The notes: generated from the letters alone by a model not told the origin. DNA of 64,000 nucleotides from Owenia fusiformis (GCA_903813345.2 CAIIXF020000009.1:32276740-32340739), one strand, 5' to 3'; shown: positions 36,401 to 46,038, counted from the first letter of the stretch. Program-made: numbers and translations.

Positions 36401-39369
36401 AAATGAAAAAATCAAATGAAAGAAATAAGATTGACATTTAATAAACAGTTTAAACAAAGATTATCTTTCAGTTTTCATTCATCAGCTTTCGTACAGTAAA
36501 ATCAATTTTTATGCTCATTGATTTTCCAAATATTATTTTCAGAATTTTAATGTGTAATTTGAGTTTAGAAAACAATTCACAATATTAATAAGATTTTTTT
36601 TTTTTTTCTATATTTTATTTCACATCATTTACATAATTACAGTACATATTCATATTTAGTTACAATACATTGTTTTTACATCATTTAGCTCATATGATCA
36701 TTTTCTTGATTCAATTGAGTCAGTCAAATTTAAGCTTAAACATATTTTAGAGCCCAAAATTTAGATTGTCTGCGCTTTATTTAGACTCCAGATGTCAATC
36801 TGGAGTCTATTGTTTTTGTCAGTATTCTTATTCTTTATTATTCTTTATTATTCTTATTATTCTTTCCCAGTTTTCTCGTTAACTAGAAGATATTGAGTCA
36901 AGTCCTATATATGGTCTATTTAGGTCCTAGATCTAGTTTCTCGGAAATTGGGTCAAATTTTTATCTAGGTCAAAGGTCAAGAACTAGGTCAAATCCAGTA
37001 CTTTGTCACTTTTTTCGATTTTCTCGGTCGTCCTTCAATATTTTTGATCCGGGTTTTTTTTCATTGTGTTCCTTATAAAAAAGTAGAAAATCTAGGGTCG
37101 ATTTAGTTTTTTGATATCTCAAACAGATTTCGAGATATCAGTGTCCGAAAACGAGGTCCAAAAAAAAGTTCTCCGAATCAAATGTCCAGGATATTAATCT
37201 TATAGGAAATTTTCTCAGGATTCCGAATCTGAAAACGAAATTTCGATCCGACTTCCGGTTCGGAAGTTATGGCGTTTTGAAAACTCAAAAATCGCTAAAT
37301 TTGGTGCCCATGTTAAGTCAATGGGAAAAAATATTTTTTTGAAGTGAAAAATACGGAATATAGACTGAGTTCAGCTTCACATAATCAAAGCATTTAAAAG
37401 AAGGAGACCTCAAAAGCCATCTAGCTTCACAATTTGGACACCGAAATGCCTAGGTCAAAATCTAGGTCAAATTCATAGGTTTTCCTTATTTTTTCGATTC
37501 TGACACTACACTTTAATTATATTCTTCGAAATTGTGTATACATGTAGTCAAGAATATGCTAATAGTGTTAGCCTTTTGCCGTCAGAAAGTATTTTGACCC
37601 ACTTTTGAGATATGGTGTCCGAAAAGTAGGTCAAAATAAAAAGTTCTCCAAATTTGACGTTTGAGTTATGAATTAAGTATAGAATTGTCTCAGGAATCCG
37701 AATCTGCAAACCAAATTTCGATCCGACTTCCGGTTCGGAAGTTATGGCGTGTCCGAAAAGTAGGTCAAAATAAAAAATCTCCAAATTTAACGTATGAGTT
37801 ATGAATTAGGGGTAGAATTTTGTCAGGAATCCGAATCTGCAAACCAAATTTCGATCCGACTTCCGGTTCGGAAGTGATAGCGTTTTGAAATTTCGAGAAA
37901 AATCGATCTGATGGTATCCTGATAGAAAGTCAAGAGTAGAGAAGAAAATATTGAAAAATTCATCCATCCTTCCTATCTCATCCTACCCTATCCTTCCTAT
38001 CTATCCTTCCTTCATATCTTTTCCTTCCTATCCTTCCTATCCTATCCTATCCTTTCTTCCTATTCTATTCTATCCTATCCTTCTTTCTTATTCTATCCTA
38101 TCGTTCTTTCCTATTCTATCCTATCCTACCTTCCTATTTTATTTATCCATCTCTTTCTAGATGACTCAGCTTATTCTGGATGACTCGGCTTATTCTGGAT
38201 GACTCGGCTAAAAAAAGTCTAGATCTGGAGTCTGAAATTGAACTTCGTTCAATTTCCAAAATCTAGTTTTATTTGAGGTGATATAATTAAATTAGAAAAA
38301 AAGAAAAAGTTATTAATAAGATGCTCGTGTAATAAATAGGGCACCGACTCTTACCTCACATTTTGAAAGGGGCCCATTTCAAAAAATTTCAACAAAACAC
38401 TATTTTGTTTATCTCATGTGCTCAGTTTTTGAGATGTTCTAGTCAACTTTAAAATTGTATTTTCAAATTAAACATTTCAAAATGCAAAAATGGTAAAAAT
38501 TGCAGATTAGGTTATGATTAGGTTAATTTTAGAAAGTGTAATGCTCTGATGCTTAAAATATAATCCGTAAAAGGACTAAAAATTGCTTCTTCTATGTATC
38601 TCTAAGCAAAAGTCATGCCTGTCAATAGAAGCCATTCGGTTAACAAGCATAATTGGAGGAAGTTTGTTTTCAAATTGTATGGTTACATTTTTGCCAGTGT
38701 CTCTCCCATTGTTTTATTTTCTAATCAATCTTCCAACTTTCTATTTAGAGTTAATTATAGTTATTAAACCTTCCTTTTAGCTGCATGAAAACAAATATGC
38801 CACAGAATTTTTATAATGAATTTGTGATTGATGCGTCTTTCCTTTAATGTAAAAGATTTCCTTGTGGAAGAGTATGAACATGAAATGATTGTATATTCAC
38901 ATTTCCTTGTTTTATCGACACACTGATTTCATTTAATAGTGTCATATTACATGTTATGGAATTAGTTGCCCTGAGTAGAATTTGGTATGTACATGGACCC
39001 TATATGTTTTAACCCACAAAACATATCTCACTATTTTTAGAACAAATTGAAGCATCGATGTATCTATTTATGCTAATTTGTTATTTCAGATTTGGCAAAA
39101 CATGGAAAGATGAAATTGACATTCTGGCGCCCATCTACCAATGCTGCTTAATGCGCTACTCCACGCTACTAAAGCTCATAGATTTTGAAAAGGGGCCTCC
39201 GCTGAGTCAGGTTTTCCGCAAGGCAATGGAGCGTGATCTAGCTTACCCCATCCTTCCCGAGAAACACTTCCCAGCCATTGATAGAAGGGTTACTATCATT
39301 CTTAACACTGTAAATAAATGTATTCAACAGAAAGGATTTAAAGAGGTTGTTATAGATGATAAATTATAG
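18409..39369 (+). CDS. FAM20C: FAM20C-type secretory pathway protein kinase (3' eight coding exons, 5' end not found)
   Basis: Exons: 18409-18533, 23877-23955, 25376-25468, 27157-27269, 27586-27766, 30184-30293, 35631-35712, 39090-39369 (stop TAG). All introns are GT-AG, and the frame is continuous through 353 residues. FAM20C is the Golgi kinase that phosphorylates secreted proteins at Ser-x-Glu. Visible landmarks, counted from the first complete codon: [10 protein letters not shown] near 45-54; the ATP-lysine region FKPM (K65); [13 protein letters not shown] with E86/E91; the family cysteines C141/C146/C150/C157, C205, C279-C280; the catalytic motif DRHHYE (D237); the metal-binding DNG (D257); and the PILPEKH...DRR tail. 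Three N-glycosylation sequons (N115, N210, N249) suit a lumenal protein. The spacing FHGSCSYYC is FAM20C-like rather than FAM20B-like. The glutamate that FAM20A pseudokinases replace by Gln is retained, so an active kinase is expected. The Asn usual in ERHNAE is Tyr here. The exon(s) for the signal anchor and N-terminal region were not found. Confidence 0.95.
20479..21099. mobile_element. mariner/Tc1-like MITE with TA duplication
   Basis: The termini CAGGGTGTCAAATAAGTCCC and its inverse complement lie at the two ends, each directly flanked by TA (20477-20478, 21100-21101). It is 621 bp with a poly-G run near the right TIR, and carries no transposase-sized frame. It sits in the intron between the first two recognised FAM20C exons. 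Short frames at 20934-21171 are not supported. Confidence 0.85.
22490..22870. repeat. 21-bp satellite, about 18 copies
   Basis: The unit AGAATGTATACAATAAAGTA plus C varies at a few positions (ATAAAG/TTAAG, TACAG/TATAG). Because 21 is a multiple of three, frames of up to about 149 codons appear on both strands, encoding repetitive Tyr/Ile/Leu peptides. These are artefacts. It lies in a FAM20C intron. Confidence 0.97.
23978..24281. mobile_element. pogo/Tigger-like MITE with TA duplication
   Basis: TIR CAGTAAAACCTGT at the left and its inverse complement at the right, flanked by TA at 23976-23977 and 24282-24283. Length 304 bp. The interior has GTGAGCAC/TGTGAACACC motifs shared with the element at 29665-29826. 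It lies 22 bp after the donor at 23956, so it is close to a FAM20C exon. Confidence 0.85.
24464..24718. repeat. 51-bp tandem repeat, five near-identical copies
   Basis: The unit starts AGTATGTTGTATTGAAGCTT and ends in GCTCCTGAGGGAGA. Copies begin at 24464, 24515, 24566, 24617 and 24668, with only a few substitutions, which suggests recent amplification. It contains the small palindrome GAAGCTTAATACTTC. It lies in a FAM20C intron. Confidence 0.96.
24795..24995. repeat. Degenerate GGAATAAGTAC(TTT) short tandem array
   Basis: Repeated GGAATAAGTAC / AATAAGTACTTT blocks with irregular spacing of 10-25 bp. An old, decayed array inside a FAM20C intron. Confidence 0.75.
25211..25330. repeat. Dispersed short repeat, TCACCACC...GGTGGTGA ends
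   Basis: Begins ATCACCACCATATTGGTGAC, includes CATATTGTTATAGTCTC, and ends CTGTAACAAATGGCAGGTGG plus TGAC. Related copies or fragments lie at 43209-43443, 50399-50507, near 14010, and inverted near 17600. The inverted ends suggest a very small MITE. It lies just upstream of the FAM20C exon at 25376. Confidence 0.7.
26605..26668. repeat. 18-bp tandem repeat, about 3.5 copies
   Basis: The unit GAAATGCATGCAGGAAAG repeats three times and then degenerates. It contains the palindrome ATGCAT and lies in a FAM20C intron. Confidence 0.9.
28852..29342. mobile_element. Composite foldback element: palindrome plus outer inverted pair (copy 1)
   Basis: A near-palindrome (about 28857-28995) has arms GGTTATGTAC...GGTTTTGGATACAGGGTTTA and the inverse. 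It is followed by a second inverted pair, CATACTTGAGTGGGTTTGGG at about 29008-29037 and its inverse at about 29306-29335, enclosing a spacer with CCCGGGAGCGGG-type G-rich sequence. A sister copy is at 31062-31545. No coding potential; it lies in the FAM20C intron 27767-30183. Confidence 0.75.
29665..29826. mobile_element. Short pogo/Tigger-like MITE
   Basis: 162 bp with TIR CAGTAAAACCTGT and its inverse, flanked by TA (29663-29664 and 29827-29828). Internal TAGTGAACACC repeats link it to 23978-24281 and to fragments at about 44900 and 53823. Confidence 0.85.
31062..31545. mobile_element. Composite foldback element (copy 2)
   Basis: Same architecture as 28852-29342. A near-palindrome (31067-31206, arms GGTTATGTACTGGGAGG... 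and the inverse) is followed by an outer pair, CCTATACCAAGTAGAGTTTT at about 31215-31234 and its inverse near 31509-31536, enclosing TTTTTCAATTT-rich DNA and GAGCGGGAGATATG. The palindrome is conserved with copy 1, but the outer pair is a different sequence. The frame 31155-31535 is T-rich low complexity, not a gene. Confidence 0.7.
31761..35470. mobile_element. 3.7-kb element with about 500-bp inverted arms
   Basis: The left arm (31761 to about 32268, starting TTTTTGAGGCATTTTTTAGA) is inverted at about 34960-35470 (ending ...CTAAAAAATGCCTCAAAAA). Shared blocks include GACAGCTCAACGGGGTGGTC and CTATCCTAAAGTTATAGGTT. Overall identity is high with scattered substitutions. The 2.7-kb interior carries no transposase-like frame. 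A target duplication is not obvious. The element sits wholly within the FAM20C intron 30294-35630. Confidence 0.85.
33726..33860 (+). mobile_element. Fragment of the 10149-10775 foldback family
   Basis: Shares the family's central block (GGATGACCAAAATGAACTGA, CCAATGGATAGCATGA, AACATGGGGAACA) with 15900-16000 and with the inverted segment at 10430-10490. It is nested within the interior of the 31761-35470 element. Confidence 0.65.
36121..36320. repeat. 40-bp tandem repeat, exactly five copies
   Basis: The unit begins ATGTACATGTACCAGTATTA and ends ACTCAGAAAC. Five consecutive 40-base copies differ at only a few positions. It lies in the last FAM20C intron. Confidence 0.96.
36782..38267 (+). 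mobile_element. Helentron/HINE-like element, copy 3 (complete)
   Basis: The best-preserved copy. The 5' end has the hairpin AGACTCCAGAT-gtca-ATCTGGAGTCT. Near the 3' end ATCTGGAGTCT recurs (38222-38233), giving subterminal inverted repeats. It is followed by a 10-bp-stem hairpin (GAAATTGAAC-ttc-GTTCAATTTC), CAAAAT, and terminal CTAG with T in the flank. A pyrimidine-rich microsatellite (CCTATC/CTTCC) occupies 37966-38158. Internal subunits with ACTTCCGGTTCGGAAGT palindromes match copies 1 and 2 on the other strand. No Rep or helicase frame. It lies in the FAM20C intron 35713-39089. A poly-T run at 36594-36608 just upstream may mark a separate, reverse-oriented retroposon. Confidence 0.82.
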
Positions 39370-39543
39370 TGTACAATACTTCCATATTGTATGTTAGTCT
39401 AATACACAGACCAAAGAAATGGTTCAACTTGTAGAGAAATTCCACATCTTGTTGGTCATATTTTTGGACTGTGCAGTAGACTGTGTATTTGTTAATCACA
39501 TGTTTGCCATGCTCAAGTATAGTAAATTACAAGTTGTATCATA

Positions 39544-39653
39544 CACAGGGAGATATGCTGATAACTCAATTAATACAAAATAAGTATTAAATTAACACTC
39601 TGGCAAAAGTGCACTCATGAGCGCTATTTTAGTACCCGGCATATCTCCCTGTG
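39544..39653. mobile_element. Tiny TA-flanked MITE (110 bp)
   Basis: TIR CACAGGGAGATATGC and its inverse complement, flanked by TA on both sides (39542-39543, 39654-39655). It lies about 175 bp after the FAM20C stop, so probably within the 3' UTR. Confidence 0.75.
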
Positions 39654-40947
39654 TACAGGTGATATTCTTATTGTTAGTCCATCTACAAGTCCTTGTGAAC
39701 CTTCCCCTCCCACTACTTGACTACACAGGTAATAAAAACTCACACAGGAGAGGTGTGTAGAGCAGGGGGGGGGGCACAAAAGCATGAAGTAAGACTATCT
39801 TATTGTGAAGGGGGGATGTTAACACATTCCATTTCACATCATTCCTTTTTAGGAATGAGTTAAAAACTTCTTATATTTAGTGCACTGTATTTTCCGATGG
39901 ACTGCGAGGGTGTGTCAGTCACTGGAACCAGTGCCATGTGTAGCAAAAACATATGAGTGCTGATGCCAAAAGTTACATGAAAATAACAATGAAACAATTG
40001 AATAATCAACATTTGTTGGCAATTGATTATTCTTGAAATTGACAACCGATCTTTGTGGACATTAAGATTAGCATATAAAAGACGAGCTATTTTTGTAAAT
40101 TATTATGAATGATAAGTGGTGACATCTTTTAATGAGTAGTGGTGATATTATTAGGAATGCTTATATTTTGATTTTAATCTCTCGTATGCTAACTGTGCTT
40201 TTCTAAAACAGTGTAAGATAGGAATATAGAATTAGACCTATATCAGCAAGATTAAAAGTTATTGGAATTAAAGATGTGTTGCATAGTTTGAAAATAAGTA
40301 AAGTAGCGTGACAGTAGGTTCCAGCGAACTATGTGCCTACCCAATGAAAGAAAACAAAGATGCCATAATTTTTGTGCCAATCTATTCCAAAAACAGAATT
40401 CCTTGCAAAACACAATTCCATAGTATTAATAATTAATTGTCATAATTATTATTGTATATAGATGACAATTTTAAGCTTAGCATAATTGAGTGAATGGACA
40501 CATTTCATCATGTGTATGTCTGCCACAAAATCTAAATTGACCTAACAGGTGTAATAGAGAATGTAAAGTGAAACCTGTATATGTGAACAATTTTATATTA
40601 AAGATTTGTAATGTCCCATTGACTTCCATGTTATAAGCCTGTTAATTTTAGTTTACACAGGTTTTATCAACATACATATTATAGGGCCCAGGGGAATTAG
40701 AGAAATTCCAAGCACATTTCAAATCAAGATGTATTGTTTCAAGATTGCAGTGAAAATGAAAATTTTCTTATAGCTTATAAAATAGCGTATTGTGAATTTT
40801 TATCGCTTTTTGCTTATGTAACATAATGCATTTCAAGTTTGAGATTATGCAAATGAACGAATCTAGGATGAAGAAAAAATCAATATTGCATGCATTTATT
40901 ATTATTAGGTAACTTCAAAGCATAATAGATGGTACATGTACAATGTA

Positions 40948-41179
40948 CAGGGTGAGCTAAAAATAAGTAACCGAAAAAAATATATGTTCATTACTCAGTC
41001 ATTCATGTCATTCATCATGAGTTTATTTTTCACAATAAAAGTATTGGGAATAGACCAATGAAACTCAGTAGAATGAAAGATCATTAAACAAGGTTTCATT
41101 CTGCCAAGTATGACTTCAAACCCATGCTGAATGACAGAGTTATTAAGATTTGTTTGGGTTACCTTTTTAGCCCACCCTG
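40948..41179. mobile_element. mariner-like MITE (232 bp)
   Basis: TIR CAGGGTGAGCTAAAAA...GTAACC at the left and inverse CAGGGTGGGCTAAAAAGGTAA at the right, with TA at 40946-40947 and 41180-41181. The CAGGGTG terminus is shared with 20479-21099, although the rest differs. Confidence 0.8.
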
Positions 41180-41435
41180 TATGTGTACCACATAAATATA
41201 CGCCCAAGTTGTTTACAGTGACCAGTCCTACAGTGTCATTAATTTATTGTATATTGGGAGCCATAAATGAAAAATTCCAGTGTCATGTGTATTTTGCAGT
41301 TTTGATCAGTATTTTAATTGGGACCCTTATTTTATAATTCTTATACTGTATGTGTCTGAAATGGAAAATTTACTTATTTTTATTGTTTGAGGTTGAAAAT
41401 GTATATCACTGTGTGGATATATTTTATTTCTAGTG

Positions 41436-41617
41436 CAAGGAGGATTGGCTCCCAGAATGCAACATCGATATTCTGTCCCATGTATGGTATGTGGCCCTTA
41501 ACCTTATTTACATGTGACATGTTTCTGGAACCTGTCACGTGTGAATGAGGTTAAAGGTCACCATACCATATATCGGACAGAATATCGATGTTGCATTCTG
41601 GGAGCCAATCCTCCTTG
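41436..41617. mobile_element. MITE with 9-bp TSD, Mutator-like
   Basis: 182 bp, almost entirely inverted arms of about 68 bp beginning CAAGGAGGATTGGCTCCCAG. The 9-mer TTTCTAGTG flanks it directly on both sides (41427-41435 and 41618-41626). Long TIRs with a 9-bp duplication are the hallmark of the MULE/Mutator superfamily; the assignment rests on that alone. The arms match closely, which suggests a fairly recent insertion. Confidence 0.88.
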
Positions 41618-43208
41618 TTTCTAGTGTGTTAAATTGACTGGATGACAAGCAAGATCAAAAGTATTGTTTTTCTATGACACAAAAAATAAGATTTAATTTT
41701 AAAATGAACAAATGGCATTAGAACAAATGGTTTGTACATTATCACTGGTATGCCAAGGGTCTTTGATATGCCATGGGTCTTTGATATGCCATGGGTTCCT
41801 AGATGCCAAAAAACAGAATTATGAGTAACATGTTTTAAAACAATTGATCAAAGTATGAAATAATAGCCGATTATATCTGCTAATTAGGCATATTTATACA
41901 GGACTTGGGAGGAACATGAACTTCCTTTAGAAAGCCCAACGAGGAACAAAAACATGTTTATAGGGGAATTATAAAGAAAATAATATAATATTAATTGAAT
42001 ATTCTGTATTTCAGAATATTCTCTACTGGTTTCAGTAGTTTGTACATGAATTCCATGTGACTTAACATTGCAGTGTATTTTGTTAAAGCTTTTGGGAAGT
42101 TGTACAAATTTTACATATACGAAACCAGAATTGTACATAGAATTATTGGGATTTTAAATATATTTTATTTTTGCAACAAACTGTATAAAATTGACTGATA
42201 CTATACATGTGATATTTAAGCGTATTTACAATGTTATGTGAATATAAGAGTAGTAACTAGTAGTTGGTAATTGAGAATCCTGGGAATACCAATGTCGTAT
42301 GAATTGGAACTTTATGTTTATTTATTTGTCATTCAACAAATTTTTGAAAGTTATTTTAGTTAATGCCCATGGGTTATAATATGAAAAGTTGGGCTTTATT
42401 TGAGAATCAATGAGTTTGATTGAAGAAATTGCACCCATTTTTGAATTATAATACTTAACATCCCATCTTCACATGGCAGTCTTTAATAAAGGAACAGTAT
42501 TTCATAACACTTCAGTATTGTTCTATACATCCATGAAACATTTATAGACATAAATGGGCAGACTAAGAAGGCTTTCAAAAATATATTTGCATTCTTGTTG
42601 TTTATTGTCATTAAGAAATAACATGTAGGCCTATCATGTCTTTCAAATCCGACCTGCCAACCTAAAATAAACTGAAATGTGGTGCTTTTAAAATCCATAA
42701 AATAAACTAGTTTTTGAAATTACCTAAATAATGTTGTTTTAGGTTGGTAGCTATGCTTGAGATATGACATAAATGGGTATATGGGTTTATTATTGAGACA
42801 CTAAACCGTGCAGGGAATCATTACATTCCATATTTTTCAAAAAGATTTAGTAGAGCTTTAGTTAATTATTCAAGTTAGTTAGATTAACATGAACAAGCAT
42901 TGATAAAATGCCTGTATTAAAATATAACCAGGCACTATTAGGGTTTTATTATTCATTTTAAGTGTATTTTTATTTCATCAATTTTAATGGTAAGGGTAAG
43001 AAGTTAGGGAGTAACAAATAATTGATGATAGAATAAGAAGTGTTGACGCGACATAAAACTATTTAGTCTTGTATCAAGCCAGTGGGACACCCATGTCTAC
43101 TTCACCCCCGATGAGGGTAATTTGTGTTGTGGATGGAGGTTAGTCACAAGAGCTTGAACCAAGACTAGAAAATACTAGCCTATTTTGTAAATTATGCTTC
43201 AATTTTCA

Positions 43209-43443
43209 TGTCACCACCAAAAGTGATGACATATTGTTATGGTCTCCGTTTTTTGTGACGGCGGTTGGCGGTGGCAGTAGGTGGTTGGCATCCGGCATCT
43301 TAAACAAATTCTAAAAACTTCCAGTAACCTAACAAATACCATTTAGATTGACTTCTAATTTTTTCACAATCATCTACAAGTTCTCAGAAGTTCAAATCTG
43401 ACTAAGATTGAACTCATAATTTTGTGAGCAACTAGGTGGTGAC
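43209..43443. repeat. Dispersed short repeat, TCACCACC...GGTGGTGA ends
   Basis: Begins ATGTCACCACCAAAA, includes GACATATTGTTATGGTCTCC, and ends AGGTGGTGACATT. It also contains TCATCTACAAGTTCTCAGAA, which matches the segment after the CCGT microsatellite at 8510. It links the family at 25211 and 50399 with the one at 8514. Confidence 0.65.
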
Positions 43444-43956
43444 ATTTTGTCATGTTTATCCCTTGTTAATTGATGATTGGTCATATTTTGAAGGGGATAA
43501 ATTATATCCATATTAGGAATTAAAGGAAGGACAGTAGAAATAATTTATCTAATCTCAGGACTGAACACCAACCATCAAGAGTCCTCACTATAAAAATTGA
43601 GAATGTACAGAATCTATAATCCATGGCTTGAATAAGTAATCATCCATGACAGCTCATCTATATCATCTTTGTACACCTGTCTCCACTATGTTTAGCCATG
43701 GGGATGGTGTGAATGAGGATGCATCTATATATCATGTTATCTTGTTTTTCTTGCAAAAATAATAAAGATCAAAATGCTTCAATCATATAAATGATGTGTT
43801 ATGTTTATTTATGTACATGTACTGTACTATATGTACATGTGTTAAACCATATTACATATGATTCATTTAGTATTTCACTAGATGCAGCCAGATAACTATT
43901 GTTATCAGTAAACCAAGAAGCAACAATTTAAATCGCAATAAACTAAAACTAGACTA

Positions 43957-44270
43957 CTGTATTCTGTCTAATGAGTGCACAGTTCCAATGAGCGCACATG
44001 CAGCTTTTATAATGAATATGGACTCACGAAAACACAAAAGTTAAATGCATTAGTTTCTATTATTTACTCAACAAGATATAGATTGATACTTATATTAAAT
44101 GCAGAGAAAGAGATAAAGGAGCTGTAGAGTATGTGAACCTTAGTGATAACAACAGAAAAGATTATCGACAATTTTATTTTATGAATGTTTTGTATGTGCG
44201 CTTATTGGAGTCTGCCGCTTAAATATTGATTTGGGAAGTGCCCTGTGCACTCATTAGAGAGAATATGGTT
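43957..44270. mobile_element. MITE-like inverted repeat, CTAATGAGTGCAC arms
   Basis: TACTGTATTCTGTCTAATGA and GTGCAC at the left are matched in inverse by GTGCACTCATTAGAGAGAAT at about 44244-44270. Inner blocks (GAGCGCACAT / ATGTGCGCTTATTGGA) also pair. Probably a pogo/mariner-type MITE; exact ends are uncertain. Confidence 0.65.
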
Positions 44271-45113
44271 TCTTATAGTAACAATCCCCTCAGCTGCTTG
44301 ATCTTATAAAACATGAATCAAAATTAGTGACAGCAGGACTAACTCAAAAAGTACCATTTTTACTGTATCAGGATGTTGGCAACTCTGACCTCATTTCATG
44401 TCTCATCTTTCATCTTAGGATGCAATGTTACCAGGTTACATCACAATACATCAATACTCAGATTCGATAGTGATGTAGATTCACCAAATTAAAACATCAC
44501 AAAATATCTCTATTTGGTGGTTTGATTTTGATTTTTGTTGATAAAATCATTTGTATCAATTTTCATTTTCCACAAGAATTCCACTTTTCAAAATACTACT
44601 AATAATTTTTAAATGAAAATCCCATAATTTGTAAAACTAATTTTATCCAAAATTTCACAATTGTCGTACTACAGTATTTGCTGGAAAAAGGGGAAACCTA
44701 CATATCACATACTCAAAAATAAAAAAACATCCATTTCATTAAAATATTTTAATAAATGTGCAGTTCAAATATCAATTTGACAAAAATTAAAAAAAATTAA
44801 ATATACAAATTTTTAATATATATCATGTTTATATCTACATGTACTGGTGTAAAGTCTATGACCTACTTAAAAGTTATATGTACATCACTTACATGTATAA
44901 GTAAAACCTGTATATAGTGAACACCTGTGGAGCCAGAAGAAAGTATTCATTACAGAGAGGGGATTTTATGCAGGAGTCTATGTAAAACATGTTTTGAAGT
45001 GCTGATTTCTAAACACAGGTGTTTTCTAAGACAAGGTTTACAGTACATATACACTGTACATGTATATGTAATTGATGTTTATGCTTTACAGAAACATTTA
45101 CACCAGACTATAC

Positions 45114-45995
45114 TCATTGTTCCATAATTTCATCTATTTTCTCCAATGTTTCTAAAGCACCCTTTGGAATAGAAATATGGTCACTACCATAAGGTATATC
45201 AGGTTCACGTGGATTAACGCGAATCAATGTCCCACGTATACCATGTCCAACAAGTCCCTCGCTCTCATAACGAACAGTTGGAACAGCTAACCCTGCTCCC
45301 AGTTCAATTACAACAAATTTTGTAGAAGCAAACTTAAAAAGTTTTTGTTTGAATTTCCAGTATCTGGCTTCCTGTTCATCTGTGCGTGTACCGACCCAGC
45401 CCCAGTCTCCAAACATAAGGATATTTGGTCTAGCTAGATTGGTAGGATCCTCGGGTGGACCCATTGGTAAATCTCCAACACATTTGAAAGTTTCAGCATC
45501 AATGTTTAATTTAAGGTCTTTGGGCGTTTGCCATATTTTGTCTGTTATGCTTGAATCGGTGCATTGCATAAAGTTTATACTGCCATGACATTCCACAATT
45601 TTGTCTTCAGGAAAACCAGATCTTTGAAAATGTCCATCGACATTGCTCGTAAACACAAAGTAACCTTTGTTCATTTTGTCTGCCCACTTTTTCAGAATCT
45701 GAAAACCATTATGAGGTACAGTTTTCGAATATAGGTTGTATCTATGTCCAAAAAATCCCCAAACAAAATGAGGGTCATCTTCAAACCATTTTGGATTGCT
45801 CGTATCTTGCAAGCGTAATCCAAGCTTTTTGAACGGTGGGTATGCTTTCCAAAAGCCCTCTGGTCCTCTGAAATCTGGCAGTCCACTATCTACCCCCATG
45901 CCAGCACCAGCAGTGATGATCAGAGCTTCTGCTTCACGAATTGCTTCTGCAGATTTCAGAATTTGTTTCACCGCGTACGCCATTTTGAATGTCAT
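45114..45995 (-). CDS. SIR2-family NAD-dependent protein deacylase, bacterial-style, intronless
   Basis: One uninterrupted 293-codon frame. Sirtuin motifs occur in order: GAGMGVDSGLPDFRG (30-44) for NAD binding; FTSNVDGHF (115-123); the catalytic histidine in ECHGS (H137); NILMFGDWGW (191-200); ELGAGLAVPT (231-240); and VNPREPD (260-266). The FGDWGW block and overall size resemble bacterial SIR2-family proteins rather than animal SIRT1-7. Sirtuins usually bind zinc through two CxxC pairs, but here the region between H137 and residue 190 has only C145 and C172, so the zinc tetrad is lost. A start at Met5 (45983) is equally plausible and would leave more promoter; I kept the first Met. The start codon is 43 bp from the CEP20 start on the other strand. 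It could be an old bacterial transfer or a metazoan member of this clade. The substrate is unknown. Confidence 0.93.
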   Translation of the reverse strand: MTFKMAYAVKQILKSAEAIREAEALIITAGAGMGVDSGLPDFRGPEGFWKAYPPFKKLGLRLQDTSNPKWFEDDPHFVWGFFGHRYNLYSKTVPHNGFQILKKWADKMNKGYFVFTSNVDGHFQRSGFPEDKIVECHGSINFMQCTDSSITDKIWQTPKDLKLNIDAETFKCVGDLPMGPPEDPTNLARPNILMFGDWGWVGTRTDEQEARYWKFKQKLFKFASTKFVVIELGAGLAVPTVRYESEGLVGHGIRGTLIRVNPREPDIPYGSDHISIPKGALETLEKIDEIMEQ

Positions 45996-46038
45996 GTGAC
46001 CAAAACATTGACGTCAACATTGCGGAAGATTTGAAATT
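45984..46038. promoter_or_regulatory. Shared bidirectional promoter of the SIR2-like gene and CEP20
   Basis: Only 43 bp separate the two outward-facing ATGs (55 bp if the SIR2-like gene starts at Met5). The gap holds a perfect palindromic CRE, TGACGTCA, at 46009-46016, and an E-box-type GTCATGTGAC at 45991-46000 that overlaps the first possible SIR2 start codon. GCGGAAG at about 46021-46027 is ETS-like. No TATA box is visible. Transcription start sites, and so the 5' UTRs, must be extremely short or lie inside the opposite gene. Confidence 0.7.

Larger units (their letters stand above)
39370..45113. other. Intergenic region between FAM20C and the SIR2-like gene
   Basis: No exon is recognised. 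Its first few hundred bases should be the FAM20C 3' UTR (AATAAA near 39731). The rest holds the MITEs listed separately (39544-39653, 40948-41179, 41436-41617, 43957-44270), a dispersed repeat (43209-43443), a short ATGCCATGGGTCTTTGAT repeat near 41750-41800 and a pogo-like half element near 44900. Short frames in this interval have no recognisable domains. Confidence 0.6.
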
